Shown: piece after piece, positions 1-6,885 of the stretch
Position numbering within the stretch: position 1 is the first letter of the stretch
Layout: every line of letters begins with the position of its first letter
From: an uncultured Prolixibacteraceae bacterium
GTDB taxonomy: Bacteria > Bacteroidota > Bacteroidia > Bacteroidales > Prolixibacteraceae
Direction of reading: 5' to 3'
Assembly: GCA_903834475.1 (NCBI GenBank)
Contig: CAILJH010000030.1
Location: 1 to 41,393 of the forward strand
Length of the DNA: 41,393 nucleotides
Notes under the pieces: model-generated
Database searches by the model: none
What the model was told of the DNA's origin: nothing
What the model saw: the letters and a program-made list of their open reading frames with translations, nothing else
Made by a program: the position numbers and the translations under genes

Positions 1-1
1 A

Positions 2-190
2 ATTCTTTATAATCTTGAATTCAAAAATTCATTATCTTTGATTCAGAATGATACGTTCTTCAATTTCGATGCAGAGTATTTATCGAGGCCACAAAAAATG
101 CAGCCTTTTAATTACTTGAATATAAGCGCACTGCAAAATAAATTATGCCCTTGTTCTGGGCACTGTAGCAAAGCAAAGCGTTTAAATTGA
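2..190 (+). CDS. Possible 3' end of an unidentified gene entering from the left edge
   Basis: One plus-strand frame stays open from base 2 to a TGA at 188-190, giving 62 codons with no start in the window. I do not recognise the protein. The first 45 residues alternate polar and hydrophobic residues, as beta strands do. The end carries a small cysteine cluster (CPCSGHC). The last codons run into the hairpin at 175-206, which argues against it being coding to the very end. A 62-codon open stretch in AT-rich DNA may be chance, so this is a weak call. Confidence 0.25.
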   Translation: MLYNLEFKNSLSLIQNDTFFNFDAEYLSRPQKMQPFNYLNISALQNKLCPCSGHCSKAKRLN

Positions 191-208
191 AAGATTTAAA
201 CGCTTTTT
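175..208. terminator. Hairpin terminator, probably bidirectional
   Basis: A perfect 13-bp inverted repeat (175-187 with 194-206, loop 188-193) is followed on the plus strand by a short T tract. On the minus strand it lies about 30 nt past the amzA stop codon, with a weaker T-rich trailer. It probably ends the minus-strand sensor/regulator/amzA transcript, and possibly also a plus-strand gene from the left. A smaller GC hairpin (146-150 with 158-162) precedes it. Confidence 0.6.
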
Positions 209-238
209 GTTTGGGCTAAACCTTCATACAAAAATAAG

Positions 239-781
239 TTAAACTCCTGTTAACGAAATAAATTCTTCTCTGCACCTGATGCAAAGATTTTGGGTTTTCT
301 GATCAATATCTTCGACATATGTGCTCGACCTCATCACACACGAAGGATTTAAGCAATGGATCAGTCCAAAAGTATGGCCAAGTTCATGAACGACCTCTTT
401 GGTAAACCGGTTAAGCAACAGCTGGCTGTCTCCTTTCATACCATAACGCTCATTGTCAAGCCGGTAAATAGAAGCAATTCCTGTTTTCCCACCCAAAAAA
501 GCCTGTCCGAAAATAAACGTAAGAATGGGAATGAACAGATCAACATTGAATATTCCGAGAGTTTTATAAGAATCCGGCAATGAAACAGAATCAACCTGTT
601 TCAACAAGCTATTTCCATTGTATTGCCGTCGGGCGGAATCATAAAATTCACTCAAATCGATATGACCTTCCTTGACACTTACCGGAAAGTTAAATTCCTG
701 ACTTACAGCTCCGGCAGCTTTCTCAAGAATGTCTTTCCCGAAATAACCAAAAGAAATCAAAGTGATGTTTTGCAGATTCAT
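239..781 (-). CDS. amzA: Archaemetzincin-type zinc metallopeptidase (family M54)
   Basis: A 180-aa protein with no signal peptide, so probably cytoplasmic. The extended archaemetzincin zinc motif is complete: His132, catalytic Glu133, His136 and His142 form the active site. Cys143, Cys148, Met150 and the Cys167/Cys170 pair then match the family's second, structural zinc site. The length is normal for the family. The gene begins 9 nt after the stop of the upstream NtrC-type regulator, so it is almost certainly cotranscribed with that regulator and its kinase. Archaemetzincins are widespread in archaea and vertebrates but patchy in bacteria, and their bacterial substrates are unknown. The linkage to a redox-type two-component system suggests regulated processing of some target, which is inference. 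Family assignment is secure; the role is not. Confidence 0.9.
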   Translation of the reverse strand: MNLQNITLISFGYFGKDILEKAAGAVSQEFNFPVSVKEGHIDLSEFYDSARRQYNGNSLLKQVDSVSLPDSYKTLGIFNVDLFIPILTFIFGQAFLGGKTGIASIYRLDNERYGMKGDSQLLLNRFTKEVVHELGHTFGLIHCLNPSCVMRSSTYVEDIDQKTQNLCIRCREEFISLTGV

Positions 782-790
782 TTTGCAACC

Positions 791-2134
791 TTATTGACCT
801 GCCAGTTTTAAATCGTATTTTTTGATTTTGTTATAGAGTGTCACACGGTCAACTTTAAGTGCTTTAGCCGTGCGCGAAATGTTCCAGTTATACTTATTGA
901 GAATCTGCAAAATAAACGCCCTTTCAAAATCGTCGAGACTTTCAGCAAAATTATTCACCATGGTCTTTTCCAGAGGCAGATCCTGCAATCCTATTTTTTT
1001 GCCTGTACCAACCACAATGGCGCGTTCAATCATGTTTTCAAGTTCACGGATGTTTCCTGGGAAGTTAAATTCCTGCAAACGTTTCAAAGCAGACTGATCG
1101 ATGGGTACCGCAGGCTTATTCATCGATGTGCAATACTTTTTAATAAAGTAATCAACCAGCAACGGAATATCCTCTTTTCTGTCGCGCAGTGGCGGAATTT
1201 GAATGTTTACCACATTTAACCGGTAATAAAGATCTTCCCTGAAAGTTCCTTTTTCAACCATGTTCTTCAAATCCTTGTTGGTAGCGCAAATCACCCTGAA
1301 GTCGGAGCTGATTTCCTTATTTCCACCTACCCGGGTGAATGTTTTTGACTCCAGTACCCGAAGCAATTCAACCTGCATTTTAGTTGAAATGGTGGCAATT
1401 TCATCCAGAAAAATCGAACCACTGTCGGCCATTTCGAACCGGCCTTTGCGATTGTACATGGCTCCGGTAAAAGCTCCCTTTTCGTGACCAAACAACTCAC
1501 TTTCAAGCAGACTCTCAGTCAGGGCACCGCAATGAACACTTACAAAAGGGAAATATTTTCGCGAAGAATTGGAATGTATCGCCCTGGCAACAAGCTCCTT
1601 ACCAGTGCCACTTTCGCCGGTAATGATTACAGAAGAATTGGTTTGTGCAACGCTTTCAACTTCACGAAGCACATTTTTCATGGCTTCGCTTCCTCCGATC
1701 AAGTCTTCCACATTTTCCAGAGAAATTACTTTTTTCTTCAGGTTTTCATTTTCATCGGTTAACGAAATTTGTTTGGTGGCATTCCGGATCAAATGGGTTA
1801 AATCATCGGGATCGAAAGGTTTTGTCACATAATCATACGCTCCGTCCTTGAGCGCTTTAACTGCGGTATCAACAGTTGCAAAAGCAGTCATGACGATGAC
1901 AATCGAATCTTTCTTCAATGATTTTATTCTCCGGAGCATCTCCAATCCATCCATTCCAGGCATTTTAATGTCAGCCAGAATAATGTCAAATTCGCCTGAT
2001 TCAAGAATGGTCAGGGCTTTCTTCGCATTTTCGGCACATTCAACCCGAAATCCATCTTCGATGAACCAGTTGTATAATGAATCCCTTACTGAATCTTCAT
2101 CGTCCACAATTAATATGGATATCTTTCTTGCCAT
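791..2134 (-). CDS. Sigma-54-dependent response regulator, NtrC/AtoC type
   Basis: A 447-aa three-domain regulator. Residues 1-120 are a receiver with acidic residues at 11-13, phospho-acceptor Asp55 and Lys105. Residues about 143-380 are an AAA+ sigma-54 activation domain with Walker A (GESGTGKE, 173-180), the sigma-54 contact loop GAFTGA (220-225) and Walker B (around 241-246). Residues about 400-445 are a Fis-type helix-turn-helix. The intact GAFTGA loop means it should drive RNA polymerase-sigma-54 from distant enhancer sites. It lies 12 nt downstream of the sensor kinase gene, its obvious partner. The nearest candidate target is the -24/-12-like promoter at 8609-8624 ahead of the PstS-GcvH/HybA/HybB operon. 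That pairing is inferred from position only. Confidence 0.93.
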   Translation of the reverse strand: MARKISILIVDDEDSVRDSLYNWFIEDGFRVECAENAKKALTILESGEFDIILADIKMPGMDGLEMLRRIKSLKKDSIVIVMTAFATVDTAVKALKDGAYDYVTKPFDPDDLTHLIRNATKQISLTDENENLKKKVISLENVEDLIGGSEAMKNVLREVESVAQTNSSVIITGESGTGKELVARAIHSNSSRKYFPFVSVHCGALTESLLESELFGHEKGAFTGAMYNRKGRFEMADSGSIFLDEIATISTKMQVELLRVLESKTFTRVGGNKEISSDFRVICATNKDLKNMVEKGTFREDLYYRLNVVNIQIPPLRDRKEDIPLLVDYFIKKYCTSMNKPAVPIDQSALKRLQEFNFPGNIRELENMIERAIVVGTGKKIGLQDLPLEKTMVNNFAESLDDFERAFILQILNKYNWNISRTAKALKVDRVTLYNKIKKYDLKLAGQ

Positions 2135-2146
2135 TTTTATTTCTCC

Positions 2147-3814
2147 TTAATCTTTAATCAAAGGTAAAGTTACTGATAAGGTTGTCCCATTTCCAAGTTC
2201 CGACCTGACCTGGATTTTTCCTTTATGGTTTTGTATAATTCCGTGAACAATTGCCAGGCCCAAACCTATTCCACTGACATCCTGCTTAGTCGAAAAGAAA
2301 GGCTCAAAAATATGCGGAATATCTTCCGGAGCAATTCCAAGTCCGTTATCTGAAATTTCAAAGACAACAGAATCTTCATCCGGATTATGGGTTTTAATCA
2401 AAATCTCGCCATTTTCGAGTACCGCCTCAGAAGCATTGACAAGCAGGGCGATGCAGGCTTGTTTAATCTGGTTTGGATTACAGTATATCAAATCTGATTT
2501 AGCCGAAAGATCTTTCAAAAAGCTGATGTTGGCAATTCGAATCGAATGAGTCATCAAATCATACGTTTCCTGAAGTATTTCGTGCAAATGCTTTGGTTCA
2601 AAATCGTTCTGATCCTTTCTCGAAAAATCGAGCAATCCTTTTACAATATCACCGCAACGCTTCGTTTCATTTTCAATCAGCTTCAAATGCTTCAGCATCG
2701 TATCTTTTTTTGCTGCATACAATTCAGGATTACTAACCTGTTTATGCAATAGTTTCGTGTAAATCAGAATTCCGGACAAAGGGTTATTAATTTCATGGGC
2801 TACCGACGATGACAATTTCCCCAATGAAGCAAGCCTTTCTACATGCATCAGTTCATTCTGAGCAGCCCCCAGTTCCTCTGACTTTTTCTGAACTTTATAT
2901 TCGAGTTGCTGAGACCAGTTTTCCAATTCATCATTTGCAGTATGCAAATTATCGAGCATATCGTTGAATGCCACTGAAACCATCCTCATATCATCCAATT
3001 GGTTGGGTTTTATTTCTACCCGTGTACTTTTATCTCCATTTGCCACCGCGATGCTGACTTTTATTAACTCGTTGAGAGGATCTTTAATTTTCTTCCGGGT
3101 GAATACCAAAAGAAATGAAACGAGCAACAAAGTTGCAAATATGGCCAAAAGGAAAAATTCTGTGGATGATTTTTCAATTGCAGCGTCCTGTGCTTCCAGT
3201 GGAATTTTGATGACCAATGAGCCAAGTATTGTATCTGTTTCAAGATGTGCATGACAGTCGCTGGTGGAACAGGATCTTTCGTTTAGAATTGGAGACCGGA
3301 TTAACAAATGCCTGCTGCTGTTATCATTCAGATTCATCGTACAATCGCTGTTCACCTCAACTATCTTATAGGACCTTTCTTTCCCGGGGAACATCGACTT
3401 GATGTTCGTATGGCAATTGATGCAATTCGGGTCGCTGTGCCCGCTGTTTGTATCATTCGTAAACGACGAATAAACCAAACTATCACGGCCATCATACATG
3501 TTCACCTCATCAATACCCGGCATTTTATTAATAATATCCAAGGTATTCTGAAGAGCACTTTTGTCGTTCTCGAGCATCGAATGGTATAACGATCCTTTAA
3601 CAATGGCACCGATATTGTTTCCGCTCTGGCGAATGACGGTGTTGAGATATTGCTCGTTGACTGACCTGAAAATTACATTAAACGAAACGAACAGAAAAAT
3701 AGATAAAAAGGTGATGATCAACACGACCCGGCCATAAATTGAAGACCTGAATTTCACGTAATTCTTCAGGATTAACTTCCCCGTATTGTTTTTATGTTTC
3801 TTATTGAAAAGCAT
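2147..3814 (-). CDS. Sensor histidine kinase with heme c-like motifs in the periplasmic domain
   Basis: A 555-aa membrane kinase: TM1 about 28-48, periplasmic domain about 50-217, TM2 about 218-238, HAMP about 239-292, short coiled coil, HisKA with phospho-acceptor His340 (motif SSVAHEINNPL), and a HATPase domain with N and G boxes (DNGLGIAP around 489-496, GIGLGLAIV around 515-523). The periplasmic part carries CINCH at 131-135, a canonical CxxCH heme c site. It also carries CSTSDCH at 182-188, a CX4CH variant known from some multiheme proteins. This suggests covalent heme and sensing of periplasmic redox state, oxygen or NO. It forms an operon with the NtrC-type regulator and amzA. Heme attachment is predicted from motifs only. 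Confidence 0.9.
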   Translation of the reverse strand: MLFNKKHKNNTGKLILKNYVKFRSSIYGRVVLIITFLSIFLFVSFNVIFRSVNEQYLNTVIRQSGNNIGAIVKGSLYHSMLENDKSALQNTLDIINKMPGIDEVNMYDGRDSLVYSSFTNDTNSGHSDPNCINCHTNIKSMFPGKERSYKIVEVNSDCTMNLNDNSSRHLLIRSPILNERSCSTSDCHAHLETDTILGSLVIKIPLEAQDAAIEKSSTEFFLLAIFATLLLVSFLLVFTRKKIKDPLNELIKVSIAVANGDKSTRVEIKPNQLDDMRMVSVAFNDMLDNLHTANDELENWSQQLEYKVQKKSEELGAAQNELMHVERLASLGKLSSSVAHEINNPLSGILIYTKLLHKQVSNPELYAAKKDTMLKHLKLIENETKRCGDIVKGLLDFSRKDQNDFEPKHLHEILQETYDLMTHSIRIANISFLKDLSAKSDLIYCNPNQIKQACIALLVNASEAVLENGEILIKTHNPDEDSVVFEISDNGLGIAPEDIPHIFEPFFSTKQDVSGIGLGLAIVHGIIQNHKGKIQVRSELGNGTTLSVTLPLIKD

Positions 3815-3881
3815 ATCGTCAAATGGATTCTATGGTTAGTTTGTTCTAATTATTATGAGGTTTTATTTCACTGCAAATTAC

Positions 3882-3909
3882 AAAAAAAACTGGTGCTCTC
3901 ACACCAGTT
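3882..3909 (-). terminator. Rho-independent terminator of the HybA/HybB-like operon
   Basis: Read on the minus strand, an 8-bp stem (AACTGGTG paired with CACCAGTT, 6-nt loop) runs straight into eight T residues. It sits about 80 nt after the stop of the GcvH-like gene and about 70 nt before the sensor kinase start. It therefore separates the PstS-GcvH/HybA/HybB/GcvH operon from the kinase/regulator/amzA operon. This is the clearest intrinsic terminator in the window. Confidence 0.85.
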
Positions 3910-3987
3910 CCATAATAATCTTTTTCTTCATCTAAAAGCAAATCAGGAAGATAAAATTAGATTGAATTTCATAGAACTAACTGGTGT

Positions 3988-4710
3988 TTAAAGCCGGTCA
4001 GAATTTAAAAATTCGTTCTGAAAATCCTTCCATATTTCTTCAGGCAATGTCGATAGTGAATGATCACAGATTTCGCCACCATCCTGCATAATAATCATTG
4101 CCGACTCAGGAGAATAATTCCGTGTGGTTCGGGCCAGAAAATCCTTAAACCGATTAAGTTCCTGAATTGAAAACTCTGTAGCTTCCTCAGCAAAATAACA
4201 TGACTTTGTTTCTTCAATCCAGTTGGAGGGTTTAATTTTATAAATCCAACCTTTGCCGTAAGGATCTTCAATCAGCTCACCATTGCTTTCATTCAGTGCT
4301 AAATTTGTATTCGTAATTACACCTGAAACAGGCGAAAATATTTTCAGAAGCTTACCGCTCTGATCAATCTCTGTCAGCAAATCTCCTTTACTGATCGTAT
4401 CTCCTGGAGTTTTAAGGGTCGTGAATTTTACTTTCCCGGTAATGTGCAGAAGCAGATCATCGAGCCCAACCTTGGCTGTTCCGGTCTTTTCCATGTGCAT
4501 CCAGGTGTGATTCCGGAAATAAAACAAGCCTTGGGGAATCCGCAGAATGTTTGCAGAAAGAACACCGATCGCCTCCTGAATCTGTTTGGTAATTCTGGCC
4601 TGTTTATTCAATATGATCCAAAAAGGAATCAGTAAGACAAGGAAAGCAATAATAACCAGGTACTCAATACCTTTAGTTTCGAAAATATTAAAATAACTAA
4701 ATCCGTCCAT
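3988..4710 (-). CDS. Membrane-anchored GcvH-like (lipoyl-fold) protein lacking the lipoyl lysine
   Basis: A 240-aa protein: one N-terminal membrane helix (about 15-35) followed by basic residues, which places the rest in the cytoplasm. A complete glycine-cleavage H-protein fold (about 59-165) follows, then a C-terminal tail (about 166-240). H-protein landmarks are clear: the HTW start, VG at 81-82, PVSG at 127-130 and a GW..KI..S strand near 154-162. The lipoyl-lysine position, eight residues before the PVSG proline, is Gly119, with Lys120 one residue late; the usual E-S-V-K context is missing. It is unlikely to serve glycine cleavage. The tail (QDGG...D..L..L..E.W.DFQ..F) is shared with the C-terminus of the PstS-GcvH protein four genes upstream, so the two are paralogues. 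It is the last gene of the operon. Function unknown. Confidence 0.75.
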   Translation of the reverse strand: MDGFSYFNIFETKGIEYLVIIAFLVLLIPFWIILNKQARITKQIQEAIGVLSANILRIPQGLFYFRNHTWMHMEKTGTAKVGLDDLLLHITGKVKFTTLKTPGDTISKGDLLTEIDQSGKLLKIFSPVSGVITNTNLALNESNGELIEDPYGKGWIYKIKPSNWIEETKSCYFAEEATEFSIQELNRFKDFLARTTRNYSPESAMIIMQDGGEICDHSLSTLPEEIWKDFQNEFLNSDRL

Positions 4711-4758
4711 TTGTTTATTTTTTGTGCCTCCACCAAAACCGGTGAATGCGGATTAATA

Positions 4759-5985
4759 TTATTCTTTTTCAGTTGCCCAGGATGGGGAATCACGCAGAAC
4801 CGGCATACGGTTAATAACCCACCTGAAAATCCATATTTCTGTAAATATTACGGCCATCGTGACTACAAATTCCATCCAGGACGGAACATACCGGATAGCC
4901 ATATCCCACCTGAATCCAATGACCGTAACGTTCAATCTGTTCAGAATGACACCCAGCATGGTCAGAATGGCAGCAACTTTGACCATCAGAATACTGTTTG
5001 TCCTGTAGCTGTAAAAGAAAAGGATCATCGGCAACAATACAAAACCGAGCATCTCAAGCATAAACCAGTAGCCCATCGGAGTATTTAGAAGATCCCAGTG
5101 TTGTTCGTGTATAAAGACCAACATTTTCAGGAAAAAGTATGCAAACATGGTTCCGGCGCAGATTTTAGCTAATCCGTGGATAATTGTGTTTTGAGACTTG
5201 TGATTTTTTTCGCTGATCTGACTAAAGAATACTCTGTGACTGATCGATCCTTCGAAAATCACCATGGAAAGTCCGGCGAAAATACTGGAAACAAAAAACA
5301 TAATCGGGATAAATTCTGAATACCAAAGCGGATGAATTTTATCTTTTGCCATCAGGTAAAGTGCTCCAAGTCCCGATTGGTGGAGAGTTGAAAGTGTGAT
5401 ACCGAAAATAACGGCGGCAATGGTCATTCCTGAAAGTATTTTATGAGCACGTCTGGCTCCAAGCCATTCGGCAATTGCCGGCGAAAACTCAATTAATTGT
5501 GCGATCATGTAAAGCAGAAAGTGCCATGCTACAAGGAACAAAACGGAACTTACACCAAAGCCGTTTCCGATAATCGGATTAATCACGTGCCATGGTCTGC
5601 CAAGATCCAAAAGCAATGCCCCGGCATAAAATACATAGGCGAGAAATCCATTCAAAACGGTTACCCTGACAATGGAATGATATTTTTGCATGTTCAGGAT
5701 GTAAACCATGAATGTCAGTACATAAGCACCTCCGGCAAAGGCAACGCCAGTAACCACATCAAAACCAATCCACAATCCCCAGGGAGTATCCTGAGTCAGG
5801 TTCGTGATGGAGCCAATTCCATAAATGAAACGATAAACGATCAGCCCCAGTCCTAAAAGCATAATTGGAATTGAAATGATATTGAAAGGTGTCAGGAATT
5901 TACCTTTGGGGTTCATTTCGCTTAACAGAAATTTCCAGATGGATTTGCCATCATGATCGATTGCTATCGGATAATTAGTATTCAT
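4759..5985 (-). CDS. HybB/NrfD-family integral membrane quinone-site subunit
   Basis: A polytopic protein of 408 aa with about ten membrane helices. It resembles HybB of hydrogenase-2: WGLWIGFDV early in the protein, and LSTLHQSGLGALYL followed by HPLWYS in the middle. HybB/NrfD proteins bind menaquinone and exchange electrons with a periplasmic ferredoxin. The start is taken at 5985 (MNTNYP). An upstream in-frame ATG at 6060 would add 26 residues lying inside the preceding gene. With the 5985 start, the gene overlaps the end of the HybA-like gene by 11 nt, suggesting translational coupling. No hydrogenase, molybdopterin or cytochrome catalytic subunit is adjacent, so the reaction cannot be assigned. 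Confidence 0.85.
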   Translation of the reverse strand: MNTNYPIAIDHDGKSIWKFLLSEMNPKGKFLTPFNIISIPIMLLGLGLIVYRFIYGIGSITNLTQDTPWGLWIGFDVVTGVAFAGGAYVLTFMVYILNMQKYHSIVRVTVLNGFLAYVFYAGALLLDLGRPWHVINPIIGNGFGVSSVLFLVAWHFLLYMIAQLIEFSPAIAEWLGARRAHKILSGMTIAAVIFGITLSTLHQSGLGALYLMAKDKIHPLWYSEFIPIMFFVSSIFAGLSMVIFEGSISHRVFFSQISEKNHKSQNTIIHGLAKICAGTMFAYFFLKMLVFIHEQHWDLLNTPMGYWFMLEMLGFVLLPMILFFYSYRTNSILMVKVAAILTMLGVILNRLNVTVIGFRWDMAIRYVPSWMEFVVTMAVIFTEIWIFRWVINRMPVLRDSPSWATEKE

Positions 5986-6838
5986 CTTCTTCTTGCTTTT
6001 TATGTTGATTATTCTTTGTAGCCTGATGTATGCCCAATAAAATCGTAGGAAAAAGGACAAATACAGAGGGCACGCTGTAAAGGAATCCTTTTGTCAATGC
6101 TGGATAAGATGATTGCTGCAGGTTGGTTTTCATGCCCAATTCTTCAAAAGGAACGGAAGCAATATAAAGCCATCCGGTACCACCTGCATCGTGTTCACCA
6201 TAAATTTGATCGACATACAAATCAGGTTTTTCATAGATTCTGCGGCGCGCTTCTTTTATCAGGTCCCTTCGGGTACCATACATCAAGGCTTCATTGGGGC
6301 AATTAGTTACACAAGTTGGTTTTTCTCCCGCTTTCTGCCGATCGAAACACATATCACATTTCTGAATTTTTGGATTTGCACTGTGAAATTCAAATTTTGG
6401 CATATCAAACGGACAGGAAACCATACAATATCGGCAACCCATGCATTTATCACCATTCCAGGTAACCGGACCAGTTTCATTTTTATGCATGGCCTGAGTG
6501 AGGCAGGCGGCAGCACAAGCTGGCTGATTACAATGCATACATTGTCTCTTGATGTAAACTTCACCTTTCGAAGTCTGATAAGTATTGACAACCGTGTTGC
6601 ATGTTTCATCCGTTTTGCGCACAGCTGCAACTTCTGATAAAGGTTCAGGCAATCCGTGTGCCTTGGCACATTCATATTCGCAGGTACGGCAACCCACACA
6701 ACGCGATGAATCATAGAGAACCCCGTAAAATTCCACTTCATTTTTGTTGGTTGGTTTGGCCACTGATTCTTTTCCAATGGCCAGCGTTATTCCGGTAGCT
6801 CCCAACAATTTAAAAAATACTCTTCGGTCTAAGCCCAT
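5975..6838 (-). CDS. Tat-exported HybA-like ferredoxin with four [4Fe-4S] sites and a C-terminal membrane anchor
   Basis: A 287-aa protein. A twin-arginine signal (DRRVFFKLL near residue 5, then a hydrophobic stretch) indicates folded export to the periplasm. Sixteen cysteines form four clusters: C47/C50/C53/C57, C100/C103/C108/C112, C132/C135/C138/C142 and C161/C164/C176/C180. A hydrophobic helix at about 252-272 near the C-terminus matches HybA, which is anchored next to HybB. The expected role is an electron wire between a periplasmic donor or acceptor and the quinone site of the HybB-like protein encoded next. The closest families are HybA, DmsB and NrfC; the C-terminal anchor favours HybA. 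The partner catalytic subunit is not in the window. Confidence 0.88.
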   Translation of the reverse strand: MGLDRRVFFKLLGATGITLAIGKESVAKPTNKNEVEFYGVLYDSSRCVGCRTCEYECAKAHGLPEPLSEVAAVRKTDETCNTVVNTYQTSKGEVYIKRQCMHCNQPACAAACLTQAMHKNETGPVTWNGDKCMGCRYCMVSCPFDMPKFEFHSANPKIQKCDMCFDRQKAGEKPTCVTNCPNEALMYGTRRDLIKEARRRIYEKPDLYVDQIYGEHDAGGTGWLYIASVPFEELGMKTNLQQSSYPALTKGFLYSVPSVFVLFPTILLGIHQATKNNQHKKQEEDEY

Positions 6839-6885
6839 GATTATAGATTTTGATTGGTTTTTAATTTTGAAGTCAATGAGTTGAA

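Noticed and set aside
3988-4710. Annotation as glycine cleavage system H protein
   Set aside because: The lipoyl lysine and its context are missing, the protein has a membrane anchor and a foreign tail, and no gcvT or gcvP is nearby.
6113-6637. 174-aa open frame on the plus strand opposite the HybA-like gene
   Set aside because: It lies fully antisense to a gene with 16 conserved cysteines and has no recognisable features.
4759-6838. A hydrogenase-2 operon
   Set aside because: HybA- and HybB-like proteins are present, but no NiFe large or small subunit or maturation gene is encoded in the window.
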